From Tsukamurella spumae (GTDB lineage: Bacteria > Actinomycetota > Actinomycetes > Mycobacteriales > Mycobacteriaceae), in the NCBI RefSeq assembly GCF_012396015.1, contig NZ_JAAXOQ010000027.1, positions 1-62,579 of the forward strand: a stretch of DNA of 62,579 nucleotides. Reading direction: 5' to 3'. The notes beneath the pieces were generated by a model. The model made no database searches. It was not told the DNA's origin and was given only the letters and a program-made list of their open reading frames with translations. Both the position numbers and the translations under genes were made by a program. Position 1 is the stretch's first letter; the number at the start of each line of letters is the position of its first letter. Positions 1 to 8,991 of the stretch are shown here, piece by piece.

Positions 1-59
1 TCCTCCCGGGCCAATTTCACCGCCCGGCGACGGAACTCCTCAGGCTTAGCTTTCGGCAT
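1..59 (-). CDS. IS3-family transposase OrfA, N-terminal fragment (cut by window edge)
   Basis: Reading leftward from an ATG at 59, the first 19 residues begin MPKAKPEEFRRRAVKLA, the typical opening of IS3-family OrfA proteins, which carry an N-terminal helix-turn-helix that binds the element's ends. Only the start lies in the window, so it cannot be said whether the transposase is intact. About 40 nt upstream is a sequence that looks like the element's terminal inverted repeat, which supports the call. A HTH regulator with a similar opening is possible but less likely. Confidence 0.7.
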   Translation of the reverse strand, partial: MPKAKPEEFRRRAVKLARE

Positions 60-127
60 GACACGAACTCCTCTCCTGCAGCAAGAACGCTACAGATCAG
101 GTGTCCGGAGAACCGGGTCAAGCTCCA
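1..127 (-). mobile_element. End of an IS3-family insertion sequence
   Basis: The orfA start at 59 is preceded by a short leader and then, at 101-127, a sequence that read inward from the outer end begins TGGAGCTTGACCCGGTT and continues CTCCGGACAC. Actinobacterial IS3 ends usually begin TG and contain a GGAC-type core, so position 127 is probably the outer boundary. The rest of the element lies beyond the window. No target-site duplication can be checked because the other end is not visible. Confidence 0.6.
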
Positions 128-203
128 TCCGTAAGTGGGTGCGAACCGCGCAGGTCGACGCCGGCCAGCGTGAAGGGGTCACCTCGGTGGAGTCGGAGGA
201 GAT

Positions 204-228
204 CGGAGCTTGACCCGGTTTCCCGGAC
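204..228 (+). repeat. Second, oppositely oriented copy of the IS3 terminal repeat
   Basis: GGAGCTTGACCCGGTT at 205-220 followed by TCCCGGAC matches the end at 101-127 in 22 of the first 24 bases, but in the opposite orientation, so the two ends stand back to back with about 77 bp between them. No transposase gene follows on this side; pyc ends at 319. It looks like a solitary end left by another insertion or by a rearrangement. Confidence 0.6.
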
Positions 229-265
229 GATCCGTGCACGCTTCAGCGACAGCGCTGCACGGATC
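229..265. repeat. Hairpin: 10-bp inverted repeat between the IS end and pyc
   Basis: GATCCGTGCA at 229-238 and its exact complement at 256-265 enclose a 17-nt loop. It may be a second, back-up terminator for pyc or the subterminal part of the IS remnant. No T tract follows on either strand. Confidence 0.4.
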
Positions 266-277
266 GCGTCCGGGTTC

Positions 278-313
278 CGATGCGCGAGGCCGAGGCCGAG
301 GCCTCGCGCATCG
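278..313 (-). terminator. Probable intrinsic-like terminator of pyc
   Basis: A perfect 13-bp inverted repeat (CGATGCGCGAGGC at 278-290, complement at 301-313) with a 10-nt loop starts 5 nt past the pyc stop codon. It has no U tract, as is common for actinobacterial terminators. Termination is inferred from stem strength and position. Confidence 0.6.
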
Positions 314-318
314 CCGTC

Positions 319-3300
319 CTATGCGTCGATCACCGCGACCAAGTCGCCACCGTCGACCTGGGTGGGCCCGGCGAGGGCGACGCGGCTGACGGTGCCGGCG
401 ACGGGGGCGGTGATGGCGGCCTCCATCTTCATGGCTTCGATGGTGGCGATCTGATCACCCACGGCGACTGTGGAGCCTGCGTGCACGGTCGGGGTGACGA
501 CGCCTGCGAAGGGTGCGGCGACGTGTCCGGGGTTGTTCTTGTCGGCGCGTTCCGCGGCGGGGATGTCTGCTTGGACGGCGCGGTCCCGCACGGAGACGGT
601 GCGCAGTTGCCCGTTGAGGGTGCAGACCAGGGTGCGGTTGCCGTGTTCGTCCGGTTCGCCGACTCCTTCGAGTTTGATGAGCAGCTCGACGCCGGTCGCG
701 AGTTGGACGCGGTGTTCCTCACCTTGCCGCAGTCCGTAGAGGAACTGGTTGGTCGAGAGTTTGGACACGTCGCCGAATTCGGCGAGGTGTTCGGTGAATT
801 CGCGCATCGGCCCGGGGAATAGGAGCCGGCTCAGGGATGCGCGGCGCTGTTCCGAGGTGCCCTCGAGTTCGGTGGCCTCGTCGGCGGGGACGTCGCTGAC
901 GGGTGCGGCTTCGGCGCGGCCCTCGAGGGCGCGGCTGCGCAGGGGTTCGGGCCAGCCTCCGGGTGGGGTGCCGAGCTCGCCGCGGAGGAAGCCGATGACC
1001 GAGTCGGGGATGTCGTATTTGCCGGGGTCTGCGGCGAACTCGTCGGCGGAGACGCCGGTGCCGACGAGGGCGAGGGCGAGGTCGCCGACGACCTTGGACG
1101 AGGGTGTGACCTTGACCAGTCGGCCGAGCATCCGGTCGGCGGAGGCGTAGGCGTTCTCGATGTCCTCGAACCGCTCGGCCAGGCCGAGTGCTCCGGCCTG
1201 CTGCCGCAGGTTCGACAGTTGTCCGCCGGGGATCTCGTGGTGGTAGACCCGTCCGGTGGGGGCTTTGAGGCCGGATTCGAACGGGGCGTAGGCGCCGCGC
1301 ACCGCTTCCCAGTAGGGCTCGAGCGCGCAGACCGCGTCGAGATCGATCCCGGTGTCCCGCTCGGTGTGCGCGGTGGCGGCCACGATCGAGGACAGCGATG
1401 GTTGGCTCGTCGTTCCCGATAGCGGGGCGGCGGCACCGTCGACGGCGTCCGCGCCCGCGGTCCATGCGGCGAGGTAGGTGGCCAGCTGCCCGCCGGGGGT
1501 GTCGTGGGTGTGCACGTGCACCGGGAGGTCGAACTCCTTGCGCAGCGCGGTGACCAGCTTCGTGGCGGCCGCGGGCCGCAGCAGTCCGGCCATGTCCTTG
1601 ACCGCCAGGATGTGTGCGCCGGCCTTGACGATCTGTTCCGCCACGCCGAGGTAGTAGTCGAGGGTGTAGAGGTTCTCGCCCGGGTCGGCGAGGTCGCCGG
1701 TGTAGGACAGGGCGCCTTCGGCGATCGCGGTGTTCGTGGCGAGGACGGCCTCGATCGCGGGCCGCATCTGTTCGACGTCGTTGAGTGCGTCGAAGATCCG
1801 GAAGATGTCCACGCCCGTGGCGGCGGCCTCGGCGACGAACGAGTCGGTCACCTGCTGCGGGTACGGGGTGTAGCCGACGGTGTTGCGGCCGCGCAGCAGC
1901 ATCTGCAGGCAGATGTTGGGCATCGCCTCCCGCAGCGTCGCCAGTCGCTCCCACGGGTCCTCGTGCAGGAACCGCAGCGCCACATCGTAGGTGGCGCCGC
2001 CCCACGCCTCGACGGAGAGCAGCTGCGGCATCATCCGTGCCTCGTACGGGGCGATCGTCGCCAGCGCCGAGGTCCGCACCCGCGTCGCCAGCAGCGACTG
2101 GTGCGCATCGCGGAAGGTGGTGTCGGTGACGGCGAGCGCGGTCTGCGCCCGCAGGTCCGCGGCGAACCCGGCGGGGCCGAGCTTGGTCAGGCGCTGCTTG
2201 GAGCCGTCCGGTGCCGGGACGGTCAGGTCGGCGGTGGGGACTTTGTCGGAGGCGTACACCTTGGTCGGGCGGGTGCCGTGCGGCTTGTTGACGGTGACAT
2301 CCGCCAGGTAGCGCAGGATCTTGCTCGCCGTGTCCGAGGAGCCCCGCGCGGTGAGCAGCTCCGGACGCTGCTCGATGAAGGAGGTGGTGACCTCACCCGC
2401 CACGAACGCGGGATCGGCCAGGACCGCCTGCAGGTACGGGATGTTCGTCGCCACGCCGCGGATGCGGAACTCCGCCAACGCCCGTCGGGCGCGGACGATG
2501 GCCGTGGCCCGGTCGCGGCCGCGGGTGGTGAGCTTGACCAGCATCGAATCGAAGTGCGGGCTGATCTCCGCGCCGACGGACGTGCCACCGTCGAGGCGGA
2601 TGCCCGCACCGCCCGGCGTCCGGTACGCCGACACCCGGCCGGTGTCCGGGCGGAATCCGTCCGTCGGGTCCTCCGTGGTGATGCGGCACTGCAGCGCGGC
2701 CCCGTTGAGGTGGATCGCGTCCTGCGTCAAACCCAGCTCGGGCAGCGTGGAACCCGAGGCCACCTTGAGCTGCGCGGCCACCAGATCGACGTCGGTGACC
2801 TCCTCGGTCACGGTGTGCTCCACCTGGATCCGCGGGTTCATCTCGATGAACACGTGCCGGCCCTGCGGATCGACGAGGAACTCCACGGTGCCGGCACAGC
2901 TGTAGCCGATCTGCTTGGCGAAGTTCACCGCATCGGTGCACAGGCGAGTGCGCAGCTCCTCCGAGATGTTCGGCGCCGGCGCCATCTCGATGACCTTCTG
3001 GTGCCGCCGCTGCAACGAGCAGTCCCGCTCGAACAGATGGATCACGTTACCCGCCGTATCGGCGAGGATCTGCACCTCGATGTGCCGAGGGTCGATCACC
3101 GCCTCCTCGAGGAACACCGTCGGATCACCGAACGCCGATTCCGCCTCCCGAGAGGCGATCTCGATCGCATCCCGAAGGTCGGCGATGTCCGCGACCCGGC
3201 GCATGCCGCGGCCGCCGCCGCCCGCGACCGCCTTGACGAAGACGGGGAAGTGCATCTCCCGCGCCGCGACGAGCAGCTCGTCGACGTCCGAGGACGGCGC

Positions 3301-3705
3301 CGTCGAGGTCAGGACCGGCAGGCCCGCCTCACGAGCCGCGGCGATCGCCCGGGCCTTGTTGCCCGTCAGCTCCAACACCTCGGTCGGCGGACCCACGAAC
3401 GTAATGCCGTTCTCCGCACACGCCGACGCCAAGTCCGGGTTCTCCGACAGGAATCCGTATCCCGGGTAGACCGCGTCGGCACCAGCCTGCTTCGCGATCC
3501 GGATGATCTCGTCGACACTCAGGTACGCCCGGACCGGATGCCCCTCCGAACCGATCTGATACGCCTCGTCCGCCTTCTGCCGGTGCGGGGAGTTGCGGTC
3601 CTCGTACGGGTAGACGGCGACGGTTCGCGCCCCGCTCTCCACCGCTGCGCGGAATCCGCGGATCGCGATCTCGCCTCGATTCGCTACCAGGACTTTCTTG
3701 AACAT
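319..3705 (-). CDS. pyc: Pyruvate carboxylase
   Basis: Carboxylates pyruvate to oxaloacetate in the cytoplasm using ATP and bicarbonate, the main anaplerotic route. The 1128-residue protein has the full single-chain layout. The biotin carboxylase domain is at about 1-455, with the ATP-grasp glycine loop AGGGGRGM at 161-168 and IEMNPRIQVEHT at 287-298. The carboxyltransferase domain starts near 525 (DTTFRDAHQSL about 528-538). A C-terminal biotinyl domain carries EAMKMEA, with the biotinylated lysine near 1093. The ATG at 3705 is chosen over an in-frame start at 3735 because MFKKVLVANRGEIA is the family start and GGAG sits 7 nt before it. It lies 94 bp downstream of prpC in the same direction. 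Confidence 0.97.
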   Translation of the reverse strand: MFKKVLVANRGEIAIRGFRAAVESGARTVAVYPYEDRNSPHRQKADEAYQIGSEGHPVRAYLSVDEIIRIAKQAGADAVYPGYGFLSENPDLASACAENGITFVGPPTEVLELTGNKARAIAAAREAGLPVLTSTAPSSDVDELLVAAREMHFPVFVKAVAGGGGRGMRRVADIADLRDAIEIASREAESAFGDPTVFLEEAVIDPRHIEVQILADTAGNVIHLFERDCSLQRRHQKVIEMAPAPNISEELRTRLCTDAVNFAKQIGYSCAGTVEFLVDPQGRHVFIEMNPRIQVEHTVTEEVTDVDLVAAQLKVASGSTLPELGLTQDAIHLNGAALQCRITTEDPTDGFRPDTGRVSAYRTPGGAGIRLDGGTSVGAEISPHFDSMLVKLTTRGRDRATAIVRARRALAEFRIRGVATNIPYLQAVLADPAFVAGEVTTSFIEQRPELLTARGSSDTASKILRYLADVTVNKPHGTRPTKVYASDKVPTADLTVPAPDGSKQRLTKLGPAGFAADLRAQTALAVTDTTFRDAHQSLLATRVRTSALATIAPYEARMMPQLLSVEAWGGATYDVALRFLHEDPWERLATLREAMPNICLQMLLRGRNTVGYTPYPQQVTDSFVAEAAATGVDIFRIFDALNDVEQMRPAIEAVLATNTAIAEGALSYTGDLADPGENLYTLDYYLGVAEQIVKAGAHILAVKDMAGLLRPAAATKLVTALRKEFDLPVHVHTHDTPGGQLATYLAAWTAGADAVDGAAAPLSGTTSQPSLSSIVAATAHTERDTGIDLDAVCALEPYWEAVRGAYAPFESGLKAPTGRVYHHEIPGGQLSNLRQQAGALGLAERFEDIENAYASADRMLGRLVKVTPSSKVVGDLALALVGTGVSADEFAADPGKYDIPDSVIGFLRGELGTPPGGWPEPLRSRALEGRAEAAPVSDVPADEATELEGTSEQRRASLSRLLFPGPMREFTEHLAEFGDVSKLSTNQFLYGLRQGEEHRVQLATGVELLIKLEGVGEPDEHGNRTLVCTLNGQLRTVSVRDRAVQADIPAAERADKNNPGHVAAPFAGVVTPTVHAGSTVAVGDQIATIEAMKMEAAITAPVAGTVSRVALAGPTQVDGGDLVAVIDA

Positions 3706-3751
3706 GTTCACGCTCCACCGGTCTTCGTGGGACATCGACGTCTTACCTCAA

Positions 3752-3775
3752 CGCCCGGGGCGATGGCCCCGGGCG
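3752..3775 (-). terminator. Hairpin between prpC and pyc, probable terminator
   Basis: A perfect 10-bp stem (CGCCCGGGGC, 4-nt loop GATG, complement) begins 25 nt past the prpC stop. It has no T tract. It could end or attenuate prpDBC transcription before pyc, leaving pyc partly independent. Confidence 0.55.
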
Positions 3776-3799
3776 CTGTCGTACTCAATGATATGGGGC

Positions 3800-4912
3800 C
3801 TACGCCACGACCGGGCGCTGTTCCACCCCCACGTACTCGCTGAGCGGTCTGATAAGGGCATTGGCCTCGGTCTGCTCGATGATGTGGGCGGTCCACCCGG
3901 TGATCCGCGCCATCACGAAGATCGGCGTGAACACCTCGGTATCGAATCCCAGCAGGTGGTACGCGGGTCCCGTTGGGAAGTCGAGGTTGGGCTTGATTCC
4001 TGTTGCATCGACCATAGTCCGCTCAAGGATGCCGTACATCTCGACGAAGCGCGCGCCGTCCGTCCGGTTCGCGATCTCGACGAATGCCTGCTTCATCGTG
4101 GGGACGCGCGAATCGCCGTTCTTGTACACGCGGTGCCCGAAGCCCATCACCTTCTCCTTGCGTTCGAGCTTGCCGCGCATCCACGCCTCGGCGGCGGCGG
4201 GATCGCCGATCTCCTCCATGTCGTGCATCACGGCCTCGTTCGCGCCGCCGTGCAGCGGGCCCTTGAGAGCACCGATGGCGGCGGTGACCGCGCTGTAGAT
4301 GTCCGACATGGTGGACGTGACGACGCGGGCAGCGAAGGTCGAGGCGTTGAAGCTGTGCTCGGCGTAGAGGATCAGCGAGACCTCGAAGGCCCTCACCAGC
4401 ACGGGCTCCGGGACCTCGCCGAAGCACATGTTCAAGAAGTTCGCCGCGAAGCCGAGCGTGTGGTCCGGCGCGATCGGCTCCTTGCCGTGTCGGCGCCGCT
4501 GATCCGCCGCGACGACGGTCGGGAGGACGGCGAGCAGACGCAGCCCCTTCGCCTGCAGCGCGACGGGATCGCGGTTCCACTCGTCGGTGTCCTCCGCGCC
4601 GAGATAGCTCACCGCGGTGCGGACGACGTCCATCGGGTGGCAGGTCTCGGGCAGCCGCGCGACCAGGCTCAGCAGCGACCGATCGGCCCGCCGTGCCGCA
4701 CGCTCTCGCTGCGTGAAGAGCGAGAGCTGCGCGTCGGTCGGGAGCTCGCCGTTCCACAGCAGGTAGGCCACCTGCTCGAACGTGCAGTGTTCGGCGAGGT
4801 CCTGCACGGCGTAGCCGCGATAGGTCAGGGAGTTGGTCTCCGGCACGACCTTCGAGACGGCCGTCGTATCGACGACGACGCCCGCGAGGCCCTTGCGAAT
4901 GTCCGTACTCAT
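3800..4912 (-). CDS. prpC: 2-methylcitrate synthase
   Basis: Condenses propionyl-CoA with oxaloacetate to 2-methylcitrate, the first step of the methylcitrate cycle. The 370-residue protein is a citrate synthase fold with the catalytic triad visible: His221 (PLHGG), His260 (GFGHRVYK) and Asp312 (LDFPTGPAYH). The genomic position next to prpB and prpD separates it from ordinary citrate synthase, although such enzymes often do both reactions. The ATG overlaps the prpB stop (TGATG), which indicates translational coupling. A GTG one codon upstream is a possible alternative start. Confidence 0.93.
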   Translation of the reverse strand: MSTDIRKGLAGVVVDTTAVSKVVPETNSLTYRGYAVQDLAEHCTFEQVAYLLWNGELPTDAQLSLFTQRERAARRADRSLLSLVARLPETCHPMDVVRTAVSYLGAEDTDEWNRDPVALQAKGLRLLAVLPTVVAADQRRRHGKEPIAPDHTLGFAANFLNMCFGEVPEPVLVRAFEVSLILYAEHSFNASTFAARVVTSTMSDIYSAVTAAIGALKGPLHGGANEAVMHDMEEIGDPAAAEAWMRGKLERKEKVMGFGHRVYKNGDSRVPTMKQAFVEIANRTDGARFVEMYGILERTMVDATGIKPNLDFPTGPAYHLLGFDTEVFTPIFVMARITGWTAHIIEQTEANALIRPLSEYVGVEQRPVVA

Positions 4913-5856
4913 CACTGGTTCCCGTTCAGGTCGAAGTTGAAGATGCCGGAGTCGAAGTCGTTGTAGCGCTCGTACTGCAGGAGCTCGTAGAGCCGGCTGC
5001 GGTGCTGCATCCGCTGCAGCAGCTCCTTCTGCGTGCCCCGAGCCGCGATCTCGCGCAGGCCCTCCTCGGCCGCGAACATCGCCAGGCGCAGCGTCGTGAC
5101 CGGGTAGATCACCGCGTCGTAGCCGATCGACTCGAGGGTGCCGGCGTCCAGGAGATCGGACTTGCCGAACTCGGTCATGTTGGCCAGCAACGGGATGTCC
5201 ACAGCGGCGCGGAAACGTTCGAAATCCGCTGTGGTGTACAGGGCCTCAGTGAAGATCAGGTCGGCGCCGGCGTCGGCGTAGGCCTTCGCCCGCTCGACGG
5301 CCGCGTCGATGCCCTCGATGCCCGCGGCGTCGGTGCGGGCGCAGATGACGAAGTCGGCGTCCCGTCGGGCCGCGACCGCCGCACGGATGCGCCGGGCGGC
5401 CTCGTCGGTCGGCACGACGGCCTTGCCGTCGAGGTGCCCGCATCGCTTCGGATTCACCTGGTCCTCCAGGTGCAAGCCGGACAGGCCCGCGTCCTCGAGG
5501 ACGGTGACCGTGCGGGCCGCGCTCATCGGTTCGCCGAAGCCGGTGTCGGCGTCGACGAGCGTGGGCAGCTCGGTCACGCGGGCGATCTGCTGCGCCCGCG
5601 TCGCGACCTCGGTGAGCGTGGTGAGGCCGATGTCGGGCAGGGCGAGGTCGGCGGCGACCACGGCGCCGGAGACGTACACGCCCTCGAAGCCGATCTCCTG
5701 GATCAGCTTCGCCGTCAACGGATTGAACGCGCCGGGCAGCCGCGCGATCCGATCCGAGGCGAGCGCGGCCCGCAAGGCCTTGCGCTTGTCGTTCGCCGAC
5801 GCACGGGCTGCCAGCAGGCCGCCGGTCGGGTTGACGCCGGTATCGCCGCCGCTCAT
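4912..5856 (-). CDS. prpB: Methylisocitrate lyase
   Basis: Cleaves 2-methylisocitrate into succinate and pyruvate, the last step of the methylcitrate cycle. The 314-residue protein belongs to the isocitrate lyase/PEP mutase superfamily: VDADTGFG at 101-108 contributes metal-binding residues and KRCGH at 137-141 contains the catalytic cysteine in the form typical of PrpB. The reading frame stays open far upstream, but the ATG at 5856, overlapping the prpD stop, gives the family's normal length. Many mycobacteria use isocitrate lyase for this step; here a dedicated lyase is present. Confidence 0.94.
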   Translation of the reverse strand: MSGGDTGVNPTGGLLAARASANDKRKALRAALASDRIARLPGAFNPLTAKLIQEIGFEGVYVSGAVVAADLALPDIGLTTLTEVATRAQQIARVTELPTLVDADTGFGEPMSAARTVTVLEDAGLSGLHLEDQVNPKRCGHLDGKAVVPTDEAARRIRAAVAARRDADFVICARTDAAGIEGIDAAVERAKAYADAGADLIFTEALYTTADFERFRAAVDIPLLANMTEFGKSDLLDAGTLESIGYDAVIYPVTTLRLAMFAAEEGLREIAARGTQKELLQRMQHRSRLYELLQYERYNDFDSGIFNFDLNGNQ

Positions 5857-7358
5857 CAGAACAGCCCCGGGTTCAGCTTCGGGGCGCGGGCGAGCACCTC
5901 GTCGGAGACGGTGAAGGTGAGCTGGTCGAGCTCGCCGGCCCCGAGGGACGGAGTGCGCTGCGCGACGTCGAGGAAGCGCTCCTGCTCGTCCTCGTCGATG
6001 ACGCCGTCGGCGAGGATGCGGAACTTCTCGATGTACTGCTCGCGGGCGAAGGGACGAGCGCCCAGCGGGTGCGCATCGGCCACCGCGAGCTCGTCGACGA
6101 TCACCTCGCCGCTCTTCAAGGTGATCTCGGCGCGGGCGCCGAAGGCCTTCTCGGCGGGGTCGGTCGAATGGTAACGGCGGGTCCACTCGGGATCCTCGGC
6201 GGTGGAGATCTTGTTCCACAGCGAGACGGTGTCGGGCCGCTGCGCGCGCTCGGGGGCGTAGGAGCGCTCGTGGTGCCAGCCGCCGTCCTGCAGCGCGACG
6301 GCGAAGATGTACATCACCGAGTGGTCGAGCGTCTCGCGCGAGGCGTGCGGATCGAACTTCTGCGGGTCGTTCGAGCCGGTGCCGATCACGTAGTGGGTGT
6401 GGTGGCTGGTGTGCAGCACGATCTTCTCGATCTGCTCGAGATCGCCCACGCGCTCGCGCATCCGGCGCGCGAGGTCGATCGGCGCCTGGCTCTGGTACTC
6501 GGCGGAGTGCTCCTTGGTGTACGAGTCCAGGATGGCGCGCTTGGCCTCGCCGGCGCCGGGCAGCGGCACCTCGTAGACGGCCTCGGGGCCGCCGAGCAGC
6601 CACGCGATCACGCCGTCCTCGCCCTCCCAGATCGGTGACGGTGCGCCCTCGCCGCGCATCGCGCGGTCGACGGACTCGACGGCCATCTTGCCCGCGAACG
6701 ACGGGGCGTAGGCCTTCCAGCTCGAGATCTCACCCTTGCGCGACTGCCGAGTGGCGGTGGTCGTGTGCAGCGCCTGACCGATGGCCTGATAGATCGTCGC
6801 GGTCGGCAGGCCCAGCAGCGTACCGATGCCGGCGGCGGCCGAGGGGCCGAGGTGGGCGACGTGGTCGATCTTGTGCTCGTGCAGGCAGATCGCCCGCACC
6901 AGGTCGATCTGGATCTCGTAGCCGGTGGCCAGGCCGCGGATCAGGTCGGAGCCAGTCGAGCCCTGGTGCTGCGCAGCCGCGAGGATCGGCGGGATGTTGT
7001 CGCCGGGATGGCTGTACTCGGCCGCGAGGAAGGTGTCGTGGAAGTCGAGCTCGCGGACGGCGGTGCCGTTGGCCCACGCCGCCCACTCGGGGGAGAACCG
7101 GCCGGGAACGCCGAAGACGGTGGCACCGGGCTGGTACGGGTGGGCGAGCGCCTGCGCCCGCGCATTGGCGACGGGGCGGCGCGTGACGGATGCGGCGGCG
7201 ACCGCGGCGTTGTCGATGATCCGGTTGACCACCATCTCGGCGGTGTCGTCCGGTACCGCGACGGGGTCGGCGGCGACCTCCGCGATCTTCCAGGCGAGGT
7301 GCTCCTCCCGGGGGAAGGACTCGGCTGAGCGACGGGTGCGCACGGTGTGCGTCTGCAC
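5856..7358 (-). CDS. prpD: 2-methylcitrate dehydratase (MmgE/PrpD family)
   Basis: Dehydrates 2-methylcitrate toward 2-methylaconitate; hydration to methylisocitrate is then expected from an aconitase, which is not in this window. The 500-residue protein matches MmgE/PrpD length and carries the family's GATVFG and [11 protein letters not shown] segments near residues 75-125. It starts with GTG at 7358, preceded by AGGAG with a 6-nt spacer. It is the first gene of a tightly overlapping prpDBC operon and is divergent from its probable regulator prpR. Confidence 0.94.
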   Translation of the reverse strand: MQTHTVRTRRSAESFPREEHLAWKIAEVAADPVAVPDDTAEMVVNRIIDNAAVAAASVTRRPVANARAQALAHPYQPGATVFGVPGRFSPEWAAWANGTAVRELDFHDTFLAAEYSHPGDNIPPILAAAQHQGSTGSDLIRGLATGYEIQIDLVRAICLHEHKIDHVAHLGPSAAAGIGTLLGLPTATIYQAIGQALHTTTATRQSRKGEISSWKAYAPSFAGKMAVESVDRAMRGEGAPSPIWEGEDGVIAWLLGGPEAVYEVPLPGAGEAKRAILDSYTKEHSAEYQSQAPIDLARRMRERVGDLEQIEKIVLHTSHHTHYVIGTGSNDPQKFDPHASRETLDHSVMYIFAVALQDGGWHHERSYAPERAQRPDTVSLWNKISTAEDPEWTRRYHSTDPAEKAFGARAEITLKSGEVIVDELAVADAHPLGARPFAREQYIEKFRILADGVIDEDEQERFLDVAQRTPSLGAGELDQLTFTVSDEVLARAPKLNPGLF

Positions 7359-7430
7359 GATGGGCTCCTGAGGGGGAAGGGGACGGGGAATCGCTTCACA
7401 CGCTATGCAGCGGCCCCGCGGCGCGAAACC

Positions 7431-7504
7431 GCTTGCAAATGTGGATCTTTGTGAAGCCGGATCGGGGACTTTGCGAAGTTTGTGGAAATCGTCGGTGCTA
7501 GATT
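7431..7504. promoter_or_regulatory. prpD-prpR intergenic control region with TTTGC-type boxes and prpR promoter
   Basis: This AT-richer stretch contains CTTGCAAAT at 7432-7440, CTTTGTGAAG at 7447-7456 and the near-palindrome ACTTTGCGAAGT at 7468-7479. RamB/PrpR regulators are known to bind TTTGC/GCAAA-like sites, so these are likely operators. An extended -10 for prpR, TGCTAGATT, ends at 7504, six nt before its ATG. Confidence 0.6.
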
Positions 7505-7510
7505 CCCCTC

Positions 7511-8950
7511 ATGCAGAGGCTGTACGCGGGCGGGCGCATCAAGCGGCTCCGGGAGGAGCGCGGCCTCACCCAGACGGCGCTCGCGAAGACCTTGGACCTG
7601 TCGGTCAGCTACGTCAACCAGCTGGAGAACGACCAGCGACCGCTGTCCGTGCCGGTACTGATGCGGCTGAACGCGACCTTCGATCTCGACATGTCCTTCT
7701 TCGCGCCGGAGTCCGACGCCCGGCTCGTCGCCGACCTGCAGAACGCGCTCGTCGAGAACGGCGAGGCGGGCGAGGTGAGCGCCGCCGAGCTCGACGACAT
7801 CGTCGCGCGGTCGCCCTCGGTCGCGCGGGCCGTCGTGGCCATGCACCGCCAGCTGCAGGGCGCCACCGAGCAGGTCGACCGGCTCTCCAGCGGCATCGCC
7901 GGGGGCGCCGGCGGGGCGGTCTCCACCCCCTACGAGGACGTCCGCGACTTCTTCTACGACCGCCGCAATCACGTGGACTCGCTCGACCGCGCCGCCGAGG
8001 AACTGTTCGACGGTGCGGGGCTCACCGTCGGTGGGTTGGATCTGCAGCTGGCCCGGCTGCTGCGCGACGAGCACGGCGTCACCGTCCGGATCTCGGGCGG
8101 CGAGCCGGATCGGCCCGGGCCCCGTCGGTCCTACGATCCGGACGCGCGCGTGCTCACGCTGGCACGGCGCCTCGATCACGGCCAGCGGGCGTTCCAGATC
8201 GCCACGCAACTCGGCTTCCTCACGCAGGCGGCGGAGATCGACCGGATCGTCGCGGGGGAGACCTCGCTGCCCACGGGGTCGCGGGACCTCGCACGCGTGG
8301 GCCTGGCGAACTACTTCGCGGGGGCACTCGTCCTGCCGTACGAGCGGTTCCTGCGGGCCGCGGAGGAGCTCCGGTACGACATCGACCTGCTGTGCGCGCG
8401 GTTCGAGGTCGGCTTCGAGACGGTGTGCCACCGCCTCTCGACGCTGCAACGAGCGGGGCGCCGCGGCGTGCCCTTCTTCTTCGTGCGCACGGATCGCGCC
8501 GGGAACATCTCGAAGCGCCAGTCCGCCACCGCCTTCCACTTCTCGCGGGCCGGTGGCGGCTGCCCGCTGTGGGTGGTGCACGATGCCTTCGCGATGCCCG
8601 GCCGGATCCGCCGGCAGGTGGCCCAGATGCCCGACGGTCGCAGCTACCTGTGGATCGCGCGGACCACATCGGAGGTCACGACCGGCGGCTACCTCGGTCA
8701 GGGCCGGGACTTCGCGATCGGACTCGGCTGCGATCTCGCGCACGCGCACCGCCTGGTCTACTCGCGGGGCCTGGCACTCGACGATCCCGATTCCTTCGTC
8801 CCCATCGGCGCCGGATGCAAGGTGTGCGATCGGCCGCGCTGCGCGCAGCGCGCCTTCCCGCAGATGGGCCGGCCGATCGCCGTCGATACGAACCGGGCGG
8901 AGCTCATCCCGTACACGTTCGCGGGCGCCGCCGATCCCGACGGGGCATGA
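7511..8950 (+). CDS. prpR: PrpR/RamB-type transcriptional regulator of propionate metabolism
   Basis: A DNA-binding regulator expected to control the divergent prpDBC operon in response to short-chain acyl-CoA. The 479-residue protein has an XRE-type helix-turn-helix at about 9-64 (GLTQTALAKTLDLSVSYVNQ), a central domain, and a cysteine-bearing C-terminus: Cys351 in GGGCPLW and Cys436, Cys439 and Cys444 in GCKVCDRPRC. Mycobacterial PrpR is reported to hold a 4Fe-4S cluster, and these four cysteines are plausible ligands. No Shine-Dalgarno is seen and the -10 sits 6 nt before the ATG, so it is probably leaderless. Confidence 0.9.
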   Translation: MQRLYAGGRIKRLREERGLTQTALAKTLDLSVSYVNQLENDQRPLSVPVLMRLNATFDLDMSFFAPESDARLVADLQNALVENGEAGEVSAAELDDIVARSPSVARAVVAMHRQLQGATEQVDRLSSGIAGGAGGAVSTPYEDVRDFFYDRRNHVDSLDRAAEELFDGAGLTVGGLDLQLARLLRDEHGVTVRISGGEPDRPGPRRSYDPDARVLTLARRLDHGQRAFQIATQLGFLTQAAEIDRIVAGETSLPTGSRDLARVGLANYFAGALVLPYERFLRAAEELRYDIDLLCARFEVGFETVCHRLSTLQRAGRRGVPFFFVRTDRAGNISKRQSATAFHFSRAGGGCPLWVVHDAFAMPGRIRRQVAQMPDGRSYLWIARTTSEVTTGGYLGQGRDFAIGLGCDLAHAHRLVYSRGLALDDPDSFVPIGAGCKVCDRPRCAQRAFPQMGRPIAVDTNRAELIPYTFAGAADPDGA

Positions 8951-8991
8951 TCAGAGTTCGCAGCGGAGTCGTGTGGAGGGGGAGCGTTCGG

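Noticed and set aside
1504-3843. A 779-residue open frame antisense to pyc, and similar long antisense frames elsewhere (for example 12714-15986 on the minus strand)
   Set aside because: High GC leaves opposite frames open. These translations are rich in Arg, Gly and His with no domains, while the other strand encodes a recognised enzyme.
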